This document shows, in pieces, positions 1 to 53,660 of a stretch of 64,000 nucleotides of DNA (positions are counted from its first letter, which is position 1; each line of letters begins with the position of its first letter). The stretch covers positions 1 through 64,000 of the forward strand of contig JAGFBZ010003021.1 in NCBI GenBank assembly GCA_018398805.1, in the 5' to 3' direction. The position numbers and the translations under genes are program-made. The notes under the pieces are model-generated. The model was not told the origin of the DNA, made no database searches, and saw only the letters and a list, made by a program, of their open reading frames with translations. The stretch comes from Hirundichthys speculiger. Taxonomy: Eukaryota; Chordata; Actinopteri; Beloniformes; Exocoetidae.

Positions 1-2017
1 AGCCTTACACACTGAGCATGCTCAGACAAGCCTTACACACTGAGCATGCTCAGTTAGCCTTACACACTGAGCATGCTCAGACAGCCTTACAGACTGAGCA
101 TGCTCAGTCAGCCTTACAGACTGAGCATGCTCAGACAGCCTTACACACTGAGCATGCTCAGACAGCCTTACAGAGCTGCTCAGCATGAGCATGCAGACAG
201 CCTTACAGACTGAGCATGCTCAGACAGCCTTACACACTGAGCATGCTCAGACAGCCTTACACACTGAGCATGCTCAGACAGCCTTACACTGACATGAGCA
301 TGCTCAGACAGCCTTACACACTGAGCATGCTCAGCCTTACACACTGAGCATGCTCAGTTAGCCTTACAGGCTGACTGGAGCATGCTCAGACAGCCTTACA
401 GACTGAGCATGCTCAGACAGCCTTACACACTGAGCATGCTCAGACAGCCTTACACACACTGAGCCTGCTCAGTTCCCTTACACTGAGCATGCTCAGACAG
501 CCTTACACTGAGCATGCTCAGACAGCCTTACAGACTGAGCATGCTCAGCAGCCTTACACACTGAGCATGCTCAGCCTTACACACTGAGCAGCTCAGTGCT
601 CACAGCCTACAGCCTGAGCATGCTCAGACAGCCTTACACTGAGCATGCTCAGTGCTCACACAGCCTTACACACTGAGCATGCTCAGACAGCCTTACACAC
701 TGAGCATGCTCAGACAGCCTTACAACTGAGCATGCTCAGTTAGCCTTACACACTGAGCATGCTCAGACAGCCTTACACACACTGAGCATGCTCAGACAGC
801 CTTACAACACTGAGCATGCTCAGACAGCCTTACACACTGAGCATGCTCAGACAGCCTTACACACTGAGCATGCTCAGACAGCCTTACACATGAGCATGCT
901 CAGACAGCCTTACACACTGAGCATGCTCAGCCTTACACACTGAGCATGCTCAGACAGCCTTACAGACTGAGCATGCTCAGTCAGCCTTACAGACTGAGCA
1001 TGCTCAGACAGCCTTACACACTGAGCATGCTCAGTGTAGCCTGTACACTGAGCATGCTCAGACAGCCTTACAGACTGAGCATGCTCAGTCAGCCTTACAC
1101 ACTGAGCATGCTCAGACAGCCTGTACACACTGAGCATGCTCAGTTAGCCTGTACAGCTGAGCATGCTCAGTAGCTGTACAGACTGAGCATGCTCAGACAG
1201 CCTTACACACTGAGCATGCTCAGACAGCCTTACACACTGAGCATGCTCAGTTAGCCTTACAGACTGAGCATGCTCAGACAGCCTTACAGACTGAGCATGC
1301 TCAGACAGTTCAGCCTTACACACTGAGCATGCTCAGACAGCCTTACACACTGAGCATGCTCAGTGCCTTACCACTGAGCATGCTCAGACAGCCTTACCCA
1401 CTGAGCATGCTCAGACAGCCTGACTGAGCATGCTCAGACAGCCTTACAGACTGAGCATGCTCAGACAGCTGTACACTGAGCATGCTCAGTCAGCCTTACA
1501 CACTGAGCATGCTCAGACAGCCTTACACACTGAGCATGCTCAGTTAGCCTTACAGACTGAGCATGCTCAGTCAGCCTTACAGACTGAGCATGCTCATGCT
1601 CAGACAGCCTTACACACTGAGCATGCTCAGACAGCCTTACAGACTGAGCATGCTCAGACAGCCTTACACACTGAGCATGCTCAGTTAGCCTTACAGACTG
1701 AGCATGCTCAGACAGCCTTGCACACTGAGCATGCTCAGACAGCCTTACACACTGAGCATGCTCAGACAGCCTTACAGACTGAGCATGCTCAGTCAGCCTT
1801 ACACACTGAGCATGCTCAGTATGCCTTTACACTGAGCATGCTCAGACAGCCTTACAGACTGAGCATGCTCAGTCAGGCCTTACAGACTGAGCATGCTCAG
1901 ACAGCCTTACAGACTGAGCATGCTCAGTCAGCCTTACAGACTGAGCATGCTCAGACAGCCTTACAGACTGAGCTGCTCAGTCAGCCTTACAGACTGAGCA
2001 TGCTCAGACGCATGCTC
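1..2017. repeat. 27-bp minisatellite with palindromic core
   Basis: About 70 tandem copies of a roughly 27-bp unit made of a spacer (ACAGCCTTACACA or close variants) and the perfect 14-bp palindrome CTGAGCATGCTCAG. The spacer varies (TTACAGA, TTACACA, TCAGCC, TTAGCC) and unit lengths vary by a few bases, while the palindrome is almost invariant. The array starts before the window. Open frames in it are by-products of the repeat. It stops immediately upstream of an L1-like LINE. Confidence 0.95.
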
Positions 2018-2218
2018 AGGACTTCGGGAAATGGCGGACGCGGTTGCGCTTTCTGCAGGCTCTGCAAATAAGTTTTGAAACCGTCCTTAATAAGCTGACC
2101 TTCAGTAGAAAAGACAACCATCTACACATAAAAAAACACAAGTAACTACCGAGCCCCATGGAGCTTTGTTATTTTTTTCCGAGACAGACCACTTTTTGCT
2201 CTAAGTTTTTTCAACGAG

Positions 2219-3018
2219 ATGGCTAACGTTAGCAAAGCGGCTAAAACTCAAATTCTAACGGACCATGACTACAACAGGATAGCCCTGCAAGAGGCATGTG
2301 ATGATGAGGTGCTACAAGAAATATACGACATGGAAGAAGAAAACAGGAAAGTGCCTCATGATCATACACCTCTGCCCAGCCTAAATCCCAAGAAGCAGAG
2401 ATCAAAGGCTAAAGACAACCAGCAGGGTGAGATTACAAATGAAACCATCTTTAATGCAATTCAAGCTCTGATAAAGAGATTTGATGAGCAGGACGACAGG
2501 CTGAAAATCTTTGAAAGTCAGATGGAAGCAAACACACAAGCTGTGAGAGAAAATAAGGAAGAAATAAACAAAATGAAAGAAGAAGTAGTGTTACTATGAG
2601 AAAAGAAAATGTCTCATTAAAGCAGATGTGTCTGGAACAAACACGATATAAGAGAAGGTGGGATCTCAGATTGATGGGCCTTCCCGAAAAAGAAAAGGAG
2701 AACACAAGAGAGACAGTGATTGGCATCTTGACACGTGTGATCCCGCTGTCAGTGGAGAAGCTCCGCGACTCAGTAGACACAGTGCACCGCCTGGGAAAGA
2801 GGAACGACGCAGCTACCAACAAGATGCCCAGACCGATTATCATCCAATTTGCCCTGCGAACTGTTCGTGACGAAATATGGAAGAAATCAAGAGAGGCCAG
2901 AGTCTGCAAGGAAATGAACATTCAGTTCAAGGAAGACTTCTCAAAGGAAGATCGTGAGGCTCGTGCAAAGCTCTGGCCCAAGGTGCAAGAAGCCAGACGA
3001 AACGGGAAGAAGGCCTGA
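2219..3018 (+). pseudogene. L1-like ORF1 (RNA-binding protein), one frameshift
   Basis: The first frame (2,219-2,599) starts MANVSKAAKTQ and ends in a charged, heptad-like stretch consistent with the ORF1p coiled coil. A one-base slip near 2,595 moves the reading to a second frame (2,596-3,018). That frame carries the conserved core beginning RRWDLRLMGLPE and continues through a basic C-terminal part (VHRLGKRN, PRPIIIQFA, FKEDFSKEDREAR), typical of the L1 ORF1p RRM and C-terminal domain (Transposase_22). In intact elements this protein trimerises and coats the LINE RNA. Only the single frame break is obvious. Confidence 0.85.
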
Positions 3019-3371
3019 TTAAGAGAAGGGTATGGCACTCATGGATGGACACAGAGTTGACCCATAAAAACTGCTATAATAAGCAAATGCTCAGGCACTT
3101 TAGTAAAACATATAGTTGCTTCTGCAAGACAGAAATTCAGAAACATGGTAAGATATTTTATGTTTACAGTTATAACTCAGGTATTGTTAAGACAAATCTT
3201 ACCAGGTGGAAGTTAAAATGACTGTTTAAAAAAAAAAGTTTGAAGACTTGAATTAAAGCTGGTATGTTTTTTCTTGTGGTTTGTGATAGGATGTTATTAA
3301 GGACAACATGTTCATTCCTGCACGGAAAAAGCGAAGTTTAAGCACGTCTTGAAACAATCATTATTTCTTTT

Positions 3372-4865
3372 ATGTCATTAAATGTAAGGGGGTTGAAAAA
3401 TAGTACTAAGCGTAAAGCCATTTTTCTGTTTTGTAAGGATCAAAAATCACAATGTGTTTTTTTACAGGAGACTCACTCAGTTATGATTGATGAAAAATTT
3501 TGGAAACTTCAATGGGGGGATTATGCCTTTTTTGCTCATGGAACGTCACACTCAGCAGGAGTCATGATATTATTTAATAGATTTCCAGGCAGTATAATTG
3601 ATGGGAAATGGGATACTGAAGGACACTGGTTAATGGTGGTAGTGGAGATAAATGATAAACGTTATATCTTAATATGCATTTATGGCTATAACAACAAAGC
3701 AGATAATATAAATCTTTATGCAAAATTAAGTCAACTTATAAATGAATGGAAAACAACATATTGTTCAGACAAAGTGATATTGGGAGGAGACCATAATATA
3801 GCCCCAGACTCTTGGCTAGATAGAATACCTCACAGGTATTCTCAACCTGTATACGATGACACCATACTGAATTTATGTACAACAACATGCATAACTGATT
3901 ATTGGAGAACGTTAAATCCAACATCTGTTCAGTTTACTTGGTATAACTCTGCAGGAAACGGTCAGTGCTCTAGACTAGATTACTGGTTGATTTCAAGCGA
4001 GCTATGCAACGATATTTCAAATTGTGACATTTCACCTTCTCCACTCACAGACCACTGCATGATAAGTCTAAACTTAGTAACATCCAAGCAGCATCAGAAT
4101 TCTCCAAATATTTGGAAGTTTAATAATAATGTATTGCAGAATGTTGGTTTCTGTGATCAGGTGAAATCTCTTATTTTGGAGGTTGAGAAATTAGACATGA
4201 GTGATACTAATAAATGGGAATGGTTTAAATTTGAGGCCAAACGTATAGCAAATCAACACAGGCAAACAAACTGTCACACATAAAGAAACAAAAGCAAAAG
4301 GATTAATTGATAAAATCAACTCTTTAACAAAACAATTCTCAAATATCCTTAGAAGACGAAACTGAAATAAAGTAACTACAGTCCCAGTTAGATGACATTT
4401 ACACAGCAAAAGCAAATGGAGCTTATATTCGTTCAAGAGCTAGATGGATCGAAAAAGGGTTGAAAAGAGTTCAGCATATTTCTTTGGACTCGAAAAACAA
4501 AGACAGGCTAAGAGGAAAATAAATAAGCTTATGACAAAAGATGAAGTTGTATTAAAAGATCAGAAATTAATCCAGGAAGAAATTTGTCTCTTCTATAGTA
4601 ACTTATATAAGTCAAAATTTAATAAATCAGAATGTGACATTCTATTTGAAAGCATCAATGATGACATTAAAAAACTGGATGCAGAAGACAAACATATACT
4701 TGAAGAAGAATTAAATATAACAGAAATTGAAAATGCACTAAAACAAATGAAAAACAGTAAATCACCAGAGATCGACGGTTTAACGTCCGAATCCCTAAAA
4801 CATTTTTGGGTAGACATTAAAAAATTACTGTATAAAGCTTTTCTAGAATGTATTAAAAAAGTCTG
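3372..4865 (+). pseudogene. L1-like ORF2: APE endonuclease plus start of RT
   Basis: 3,372-4,283 is an open AP-endonuclease-like domain: SLNVRGL near the start, FLQETHS (catalytic Glu region), then GGDHNIAPD and a C-terminal SPLTDHCMI motif (the usual S-D-H signature). After several stops at 4,283-4,440 a second open stretch (from 4,444) continues into the reverse-transcriptase N-terminus, with NSKSPEIDGLTSE followed by HFW. The usual SPGxDG is SPExDG here. The catalytic YADD-type block is absent because the element is cut off. Normal ORF2p nicks target DNA and reverse transcribes the LINE RNA. Confidence 0.85.
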
Positions 4866-5560
4866 TCGCATGCTTACTCCATTATCATTAGATCTGTTAC
4901 ATCTGTTCACTGTGACGCTCCATTCACCTACTGTTTACGTCGGTGCAGCGCCATCTAGTGGCGCAGATGTGTAATGACAGTAGAAAAGTTTTGACCTCGA
5001 TTATCAGACAACCTACTTTTTGAAAATATTATTTGCGCCTTTGTGCACAACAACATCTTCTGTACCATGTGAAAGGCCAGAGAGGTTGTGTAAAAAAAAA
5101 AAAAGAGGAATCGCTGAAAACCTGTTGAGAGATTGTTACTTCTTAATAAAAATGACAAAAGTTTTCCCTGTCCTGTACATCATTGTTCAAGTTACACAAA
5201 CATATTCAGTTCCATCTTCCTAGTTTGACCAGCACTTTCACTGTCCTCTGCCTGTTCAGGCCCATGCTATTCTTTTAAAGTGACAAAAAAGAAAAAAAAC
5301 ATTACACAACCTGCCACATATGATACTTCCATACTGGGAAACTATACACACAGAGAATACATCCATGGCATATTTTATTATACACATATGTGATAATGTA
5401 TGTAGAGAATTTATTTGGTCATGCATTCTTTTAATTCATAGTCATTGATGTTCTTTGTAATTCAGAATCATTCCCAAGGGCCATGACAGACAAATATTCA
5501 ATGCGCCACAAACAGCTATGATTGAGGTCCAACTGCCTGTGATTATACACTCGACCAGTA
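4866..5560. other. Unassigned intergenic DNA
   Basis: No coding signal that I trust. It begins at the break in the L1-like element and includes a GCGCCATCTAGTGGCGC inverted repeat around 4,950, a short A-run near 5,093 and AT-rich DNA after 5,260. I recognise no repeat family. Confidence 0.5.
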
Positions 5561-6574
5561 GGTGGTGTCGTGTGCAGATGAAGCTTCTAGTAATGAACCT
5601 TTTCTGAAACCGATCGGCTCAAATGGTTCGGTGCCTCATGAGGCTTCATCTCACCATCACTACAGGATACTCATCTGCTGCAAGGTGCAGGAAATTTCAG
5701 CGTGTGTCAAACCGCTGCTGAATAAGTCCTTGATCAAACTAGTATTTGATTCTAGCGCCGCCATGCTACCGGAAAATACAGCACAAAAACCACTTCCGGG
5801 TCACGTAAACGGGACCAGTTTAAAATATTAAAAACAAATTCGGTCCCGTGGCCCAATTTTTTATTTCGTATTTTTGATCCTAGTCTAAAATTGAAATACG
5901 AAAAACCGGGCATTTTTTGTTTTTTATGTTGGATTCAAAAACGAAAAACTAAATAAAATACGCCCCTTTTTCCTTTTTCAATTTTTGATTGACAGTTGAA
6001 AATGGAAAGAACGAATGATACACGGATTCATTTTTTCCTTTTTTTTCTTATAAAATTAAAAAAACGAAAAACATATTTAAATGTCACTTTTTAATTTTTT
6101 AAATTTTTGATTGACAATTGAAAATGGAAAGAATTGGTAAAGTTACAGAACTTTAACATGGACATTTTCATTTTAAAGTTCTCCCAGACGGAGGATTCAA
6201 CAGAAACAAGGTTATTTGTAACAACTGACAAGTTGAACTCCCCGTTAAAAGTTTCTGCTGTTACCTCAGAAATTACCTGTTTTAATGTTCTGAATGTTCT
6301 GAGACACAATCATTTTGTTAGGATTTTGTTTGTAGACTTTTTTTTTTATTTTTTATAAAAACAGGATGACATTAATGTCCTGGCAGTGGCAATAAGCTTT
6401 ATTTTATTTTACATTTTTTAAGATGAGATTTACACTAAATATGTGTTACTGACAAGTGCTGATGTTAAAAGTGTTTGAACAACAAATGTTATGGCACTTT
6501 AGTTCATATGGCAGCAGAACATTTAAATAAAAGTGACCTTTACACTACTTTTGAATTCAATATTTGATTTTGCG
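5561..6574. other. AT-rich repeat-derived DNA, unclassified
   Basis: 5,561-5,830 contains GAAGCTTC and a MITE-like CCTCATGAGGCTTCATC stretch. 5,840-6,130 is very AT-rich and contains two similar blocks around TTTTTGATTGACA(G/A)TTGAAAATGGAAAGAA, near 5,985 and 6,105. This suggests a decayed transposon with internal direct repeats. Nothing in it looks like a gene. Confidence 0.45.
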
Positions 6575-6655
6575 TATACAATGCGATTAATCGCGATTAA
6601 TCAGGGAAATAATGCGATTGATCGCGATTAAAAATTTTAATCGTTGCCCAGCCCT
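6575..6655. mobile_element. hAT-type MITE terminus (fragment)
   Basis: Repeated ATGCGATTAATCGCGATTAATC motifs run into TTTTAATCGTTGCCCAGCCCTA, the reverse complement of a TAGGGCTGGGCAACG hAT terminus. The same motif set recurs at 10,264-10,345. Only this end is recognised, so no target duplication can be given. Confidence 0.6.
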
Positions 6656-7399
6656 AAAAAAAATTCAACCTCAAAAAATTCAGTGTAAAAAGAACCAGAC
6701 TCAACATCCGGGTCACCAGGGAGAAGCAATCGATCCCCGTCTCAATTCAGCCAACGTCCAGCCAATCACGTTACGCTCCATTGGTCATGTGACACCCACC
6801 CAGATAGTAAGACGGATAATTAATTAATACATTTAATAAATGTATTTTAAATGTTTAATACAAACAGCAAATAAAGTAAACAGACTCACCGCAGCACCAT
6901 CACCTGAGTTTGCTGTCATGGCCGACCGGTCCGTCTTACTACAGACTAGAAAAGTCTGATTTTGATGCTGAAAAATTTCAATCTTAAAAATTCGTATTTA
7001 AACTCAGATGGCACAGAAATACTTCCATAGCTTAGTAACAAGAACAACCAGATCTTCAGCATAACATATTTGATTTGTGCTCCTCAGTTGTAAATTAGAC
7101 TGAGTGTAACTGTCGGTGTAGGTGTTTTTTTTTGGGGTGGTGATGCGCGGCGCCATTTGTCCTCCAAACATGTTGTGTATTTTCACACCTGAAGTTAAAT
7201 TTTGGTCTCATGTGACCAGATCTTCTCTCAGTATTTCACAGGCTTGTCCAAATGTTCACCAACCTTTAATAGGCAGGACTGCATTCTGACTACTGAGGTT
7301 TCAGCTGATGTCTTATCTTTTTGATCCTTCTTTTCTTCATGTGTTCCGTATCATTTCACATTATTACACAGTAACTTAGTTTATCGATGTCTATGGCTC
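6656..7399. other. Unassigned intergenic DNA
   Basis: No supported gene. The stretch contains TTAATTAATACATTTAATAAATG-type AT-rich DNA near 6,820 and otherwise ordinary sequence. Short open frames on both strands show no family resemblance. Confidence 0.4.
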
Positions 7400-7789
7400 G
7401 ATTTCTTTGCATGGGTTGTTACCAACAGGTTCCGTGTCAATAGCACCTTTAGAAATACATTTAATGAAAAGACTGGTGATGTGCTTAATGCTTATTTTCC
7501 CCGCTGTGAAGGCAGGAGGAGGTGGTGGAGGTCTGCTGTGTGACACCGGTCCAACACACCGGTACCAGCTCTGATCCAGCCTGTAGTTGTGGCTTTGGTT
7601 ACTCTGGTTACTGGTAGCTCTGGTAACACCTGTAGTGCACCTGTTGTTAATTTCATTAACACCAAAGCAGCTGAAACTGATTAACAACTCCCTCTGCTAC
7701 TTACCTGACCAAATCAATATCCCAGACATTTAATTGACTTGATGCTATACTCTAATTACAAAGTGTTCCTTTCATTTTTTTGAGTAGTG
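7400..7789. mobile_element. Tc1/mariner-type element, right-end fragment
   Basis: The terminal segment ends GTTCCTTTCATTTTTTTGAG then TAGTG, followed by TA at 7,790-7,791. This resembles the common vertebrate element whose termini read ACACTGCTCAAAAAAATAAAG. The preceding 200 bp (AACAACTCCCTCTGCTAC and on) fits the subterminal part of that family as I remember it. No transposase remains. Confidence 0.5.
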
Positions 7790-7853
7790 TATATATGAAG
7801 AAAATTATTTAAAAAAAAAAAATGAAAGGTTCCATCTTTCCAGTTTGAACATA

Positions 7854-8984
7854 CACTATATTTCCAAAAGTATTGTCTCACCTGCCTTGACTCTCATCTG
7901 AGCTTTAGCTCCTCCCATTCCTGATCAACATGACGTGGCTCCATCTTTGCAGCTGGAACAGCTTCAACTCTTCTAGGAAGGCTGTCCACCAGGTTCAGGA
8001 GTGTGTTTATGGGGATTTTTGACCATTCTTCCAGAAGAACATTAGTGAGGTCAAACACTGATGTTGGACCAGAACGTCTGGTTCTGGTTCTGCTCTGATT
8101 CATCCCAAAGGTCTTCTATCAGGTTGAGGTCAGGACTCAGTTCATCCACCAGACTCTTCCATCCATGTCTTCATGGACCTTGCTTTGTCCACTGGAGTCC
8201 AGTCATGATGAAGAGGAAGGGACCAGCTCCAAACTGGTCCCACAAAGTTGGGATCATGGAATTGTCCAGAATGTCTTCAGAGTTCCTTTCACTGGAACTA
8301 AGGGTCCAAGCCCAGCTCCTGGAAAACACTTCCACACCATAACCCCCCCTCCACCAAACTTTATACTGGGATCAATGCAGTCAGACCAGTACCGTTCTCC
8401 TGGAAACCACCAAACCCAGACTCTTCCATCAGATCACCAGATGGAGTGAGAACGTTCCTCCACTGCTCTAGAGTCCAGCGGTGGCTGCTTTACTCCACTG
8501 ATGTCTGGATGGATGCAGCTGCGTCACCATGGAAACCCATCCATGAAGCTCTCTGCTCTGTTGTTGAGCTGATCTGAAGGACACATGAAGTTTGGAGGTC
8601 TGTAGTGATTGACTCTGCAGAAAGTTGGTGACCTCTTCTCACTGTGTTCTTCAGCATCCTCTGGCCCCACCCCCTCAGTTTACCTGTCCTACCACTTCAT
8701 GGCTGAGCTGCTGTCGTTCCCAAACACTTCCATTTCCTGATAATCCAGCTGACAGTTGACTGTGAAATATTTAGCAGAGAGGAAACTTCACCACTGGATT
8801 TGTTTCTCAGGTGTCATCCTGTCACAGTTCACCTGGAATTCACTGAGCTCCTGAGAGACCCAGACTTTCACAGATGTTTCTAGAAACAGTCTGCATGTCT
8901 AGGTGCTTACCTTATACACCTGTGACTGGATCACCTGATTCTGATCATTTGGATGGGTGAACAAAAGCTTTTGGCAATATAGTG
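7854..8984 (-). mobile_element. Tc1-like transposon with both ends and TA duplication
   Basis: The left end CACTATATTTCCAAAAGTAT and the right end CTTTTGGCAATATAGTG are inverted, and TA lies on both sides (7,852-7,853 and 8,985-8,986). The minus strand keeps pieces of a Tc1-family transposase. The C-terminal piece (about 7,900-8,100) reads LVDSLPRRVEAVPAAKMEP, the standard Tc1 C-terminus. The rest is interrupted by stops and deletions, so the copy is non-autonomous. Confidence 0.85.
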
Positions 8985-8986
8985 TA

Positions 8987-9331
8987 TCAACCTGTTAAAA
9001 GTTAATTTTTCCTCCGTTTATATGTTTTTGATCGTCACCTCACTCACAGTTGTCTCGTCTGCAGGTTTCTTCTTCATTAAAGGCCCCTCGGGGCCCCCAT
9101 GCTCCGTGTACGGAGCCTGATGACTCCCCATGGTTATTCACCACCATAACACAGTGGGTAGAAATAAAAAGCCTTTTACATTTTAATTATCAATGAGTAA
9201 AACAAACATGCCTAAAAACCATTTTTAACAAAGTGAGAATGTTCAGGTGAAAACCTTTAGCGCTCCTCTGTAAAAGTCAACAGGGCGTATAGACAGAGGC
9301 CAGAAACAGGCGGAGGAGGTCCGGGGGGGTT
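8987..9331 (-). other. pias2: Probable pias2 3' UTR and downstream DNA
   Basis: This lies directly downstream (minus strand) of the pias2 stop codon. A minus-strand ATTAAA at 9,182-9,187 is a possible variant poly(A) signal. The transcript end cannot be fixed from sequence alone. A Tc1-like element begins just beyond, so the UTR probably ends before 8,986. Confidence 0.4.
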
Positions 9332-50840
<41,509 letters not shown>

Positions 50841-50853
50841 ACTGAACAGTCAT

Positions 50854-50895
50854 GTGACCACTGCTGTCCTCAGATACGAGGACATCAGTGGTCAC
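50854..50895. repeat. 18-bp inverted repeat (hairpin) at minisatellite edge
   Basis: GTGACCACTGCTGTCCTC (50,854-50,871), loop AGATAC, GAGGACATCAGTGGTCAC (50,878-50,895): 17 of 18 positions pair. The right arm abuts the first unit of the 15-bp array and the left arm is next to the pias2 exon. Confidence 0.9.
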
Positions 50896-53660
50896 AGAGA
50901 AGGTCTACCAGATAAGATCTACCAGAGAAGATCTACCAGAGAGGATCTGCCAGAGAAGATCTACCAGAGAAGATCCGCCAGAGAAGGTCTACCAGAGAGG
51001 ATCTACCAGAGAAGATCTACCAGAGAAGATCTACCAGAGAGGACCCACCAGAGAAGATCTACCAGAGAGGATCCACCAGAGAAGCCTACCAGAAAGGATC
51101 TACCAGAGAAGATCTACCAGAGAAGATCTACCAGAGAGGACCCACCAGAGAAGGTCTACCAGAGAGGATCCAGAGAGGTCTACCAGAGAGGATCCACCAG
51201 AGAAGGTCTACCAGAGAGGATCCCCAGAGAGGCCAGAGAGATCCACCAGAGAAGATCCACCAGAGAAGATCCACCAGAGAAGATCCACCAGAGAAGATCT
51301 ACCAGAGAGGATCCACCAGAGAAGATCTACCAGAGAAGATCTACCAGAGAGGACCCACCAGAGAAGATCTACCAGAGAGGATCCACCAGAGAAGCCTACC
51401 AGAAAGGATCTACCGGAGAAGATCTACCAGAGAGGATCCACCAGAGAAGATCTACCAGAGAGGATCCACCAGAGAAGATCTACCAGAGAAGATCTACCAG
51501 AGAAGATCCACCAAAGAAGATCCACCAGAGAAGATCTACCAGAGAAGATCTACCAGAGAAGACCCACCAGAGAAGATCCACCAGAGAAGATCTACCAGAG
51601 AAGATCTACCAGAGAGGATCCACCAGAGAAGCCCTACCAGAGAGGATCCACCAGAGAAGATCTACCAGAGAGGATCCACCAGAGAAGCTTACCAGAGAGG
51701 ATCTACCAGAGAAGATCTACCAGAGAGGATCCACCAGAGAAGGTCTACCAGAGAGGATCTACCAGAGAAGATCTACCAGAGAGGATCCACCAGAGAAGAT
51801 CTACCAGAGAGGATCCACCAGAGAAGATCTACCAGAGAGGATCCACCAGAGAAGCTTACCAGAGAGGATCTACCAGAGAAGATCTACCAGAGAAGGTCTA
51901 CCAGAGAAGCCTACCAGAGAAGATCTACCAGACAGGATCTACCAGAGAGGATCTACCAGAGAAGGTCTACCCGAGAGGATCCACCAGAGAAGGTCTACCA
52001 GAGAGGATCTACCAGAGAAGGTCTACCAGAGAGGATCCACCAGAGAAGGTCTACCAGAGAGGATCTACCAGAGAAGATCTACCAGAGAGGATCTACCAGA
52101 GAGGATCCACCAGAGAAGATCTACCAGAGAGGATCCACCAGAGAAGGTCTACCAGAGAGGATCCACCAGAGAAGGTCTACCAGAGAGGATCCACCAGAGA
52201 AGCCTACCAGAGAGGATCTACCAGAGAAGATCTACCAGAGAGGATCCACCAGAGAAGATCTACCAGAGAGGATCCACCAGAGAAGATCTACCAGAGAAGA
52301 TCTACCAGAGAAGATCCACCAGAGAAGATCCACCAGAGAAGATCTACCAGAGAAGATCTACCAGAGAAGATCTACCAGAGAGGATCCACCAGAGAAGCCC
52401 TACCAGAGAGGATCCACCAGAGAAGATCTACCAGAGAGGATCCACCAGAGAAGCTTACCAGAGAGGATCCACCAGAGAAGGTCTACCAGAGAGGATCTAC
52501 CAGAGAAGATCTACCAGAGAGGATCCACCAGAGAAGATCTACCAGAGAGGATCCACCAGAGAAGATCTACCAGAGAGGATCCACCAGAGAAGCTTACCAG
52601 AGAGGATCTACCAGAGAAGATCTACCAGAGAAGGTCTACCAGAGAAGATCTACCAGACAGGATCTACCAGAGAAGGTCTACCCGAGAGGATCCACCAGAG
52701 AAGATCTACCAGAGAAGATCTACCAGAGAGGATCCACCAGAGAAGCCCTACCAGAGAGGATCCACCAGAGAAGATCTACCAGAGAGGATCCACCAGAGAA
52801 GCTTACCAGAGAGGATCTACCAGAGAGGATCTACCAGAGAGGATCCACCAGAGAAGGTCTACCAGAGAGGATCTACCAGAGAAGATCTACCAGAGAGGAT
52901 CCACCAGAGAAGATCTACCAGAGAGGATCCACCAGAGAAGATCTACCAGAGAGGATCCACCAGAGAAGCTTACCAGAGAGGATCTACCAGAGAAGATCTA
53001 CCAGAGAAGGTCTACCAGAGAAGATCTACCAGACAGGATCTACCAGAGAGGATCTACCAGAGAAGGTCTACCCGAGAGGATCCACCAGAGAAGGTCTACC
53101 AGAGAAGGTCTACCAGAGAGGATCCACCAGAGAAGGTCTACCAGAGAGGATCTACCAGAGAAGATCTACCAGAGAGGATCTACCAGAGAGGATCCACCAG
53201 AGAAGATCTACCAGAGAGGATCCACCAGAGAAGGTCTACCAGAGAGGATCCACCAGAGAAGGTCTACCAGACAGGATCTACCAGAGAAGATCTACCAGAG
53301 AGGATCCACCAGAGAAGGTCTACCAGAGATGATCCACCAGAGAAGGTCTACCAGACAGGATCCACCAGAGAAGGTCTACCAGAGAAGGTCTACCAGAGAG
53401 GATCCACCAGAGAAGGTCTACCAGAGAGGATCTACCAGAGAAGGTCTACCAGAGAGGATCTACCAGAGAAGATCTACCAGAGAAGATCCACCAGAGAAGG
53501 TCTACCAGACAGGATCCACCAGAGAAGGTCTACCAGAGAAGGTCTACCAGAGAGGATCCACCAGAGAAGGTCTACCAGAGAGGATCCACCAGAGAAGGTC
53601 TACCAGAGAGGATCTACCAGAGAAGGTCTACCAGAGAGGATCCACCAGAGAAGATCCACA
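50896..53660. repeat. 15-bp minisatellite (GATCTACCAGAGAAG)
   Basis: About 180 copies of GATC(T/C)ACCAGAGA(A/G)G with GGTCTACCAGAGA and GCCTACCAGA variants. Unit and most indels are multiples of three and two plus-strand frames lack stops, so open frames of 976 and 814 codons span the array (Arg/Glu/Pro-rich RSTREDLPE pentamer blocks). Variant order shows long higher-order blocks repeated several times (for instance around 51,650 and 52,430). I do not regard the open frames as a gene. Confidence 0.96.

Larger units (their letters stand above)
2019..4865 (+). mobile_element. L1/Tx1-like LINE, 3'-truncated and frameshifted
   Basis: Non-LTR retrotransposon in plus orientation with a 5' leader (2,019-2,218), an ORF1 remnant (2,219-3,018), an inter-ORF segment and an ORF2 remnant (from about 3,372). 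Domain order ORF1p, then APE endonuclease, then the start of reverse transcriptase is that of L1-clade elements. The RT core and 3' end are missing. Sequence resemblance stops near 4,865, where unrelated DNA follows, so this is an internal or 3' deletion rather than the usual 5' truncation. It is dead in both frames. Confidence 0.85.

Noticed and set aside
1..2071. Open frames of 75-213 codons in the 27-bp array, or a CRISPR array
   Set aside because: Units are contiguous and degenerate with no unique spacers, and 27 is divisible by three, so frames stay open by chance. CRISPR is not expected in a vertebrate genome.
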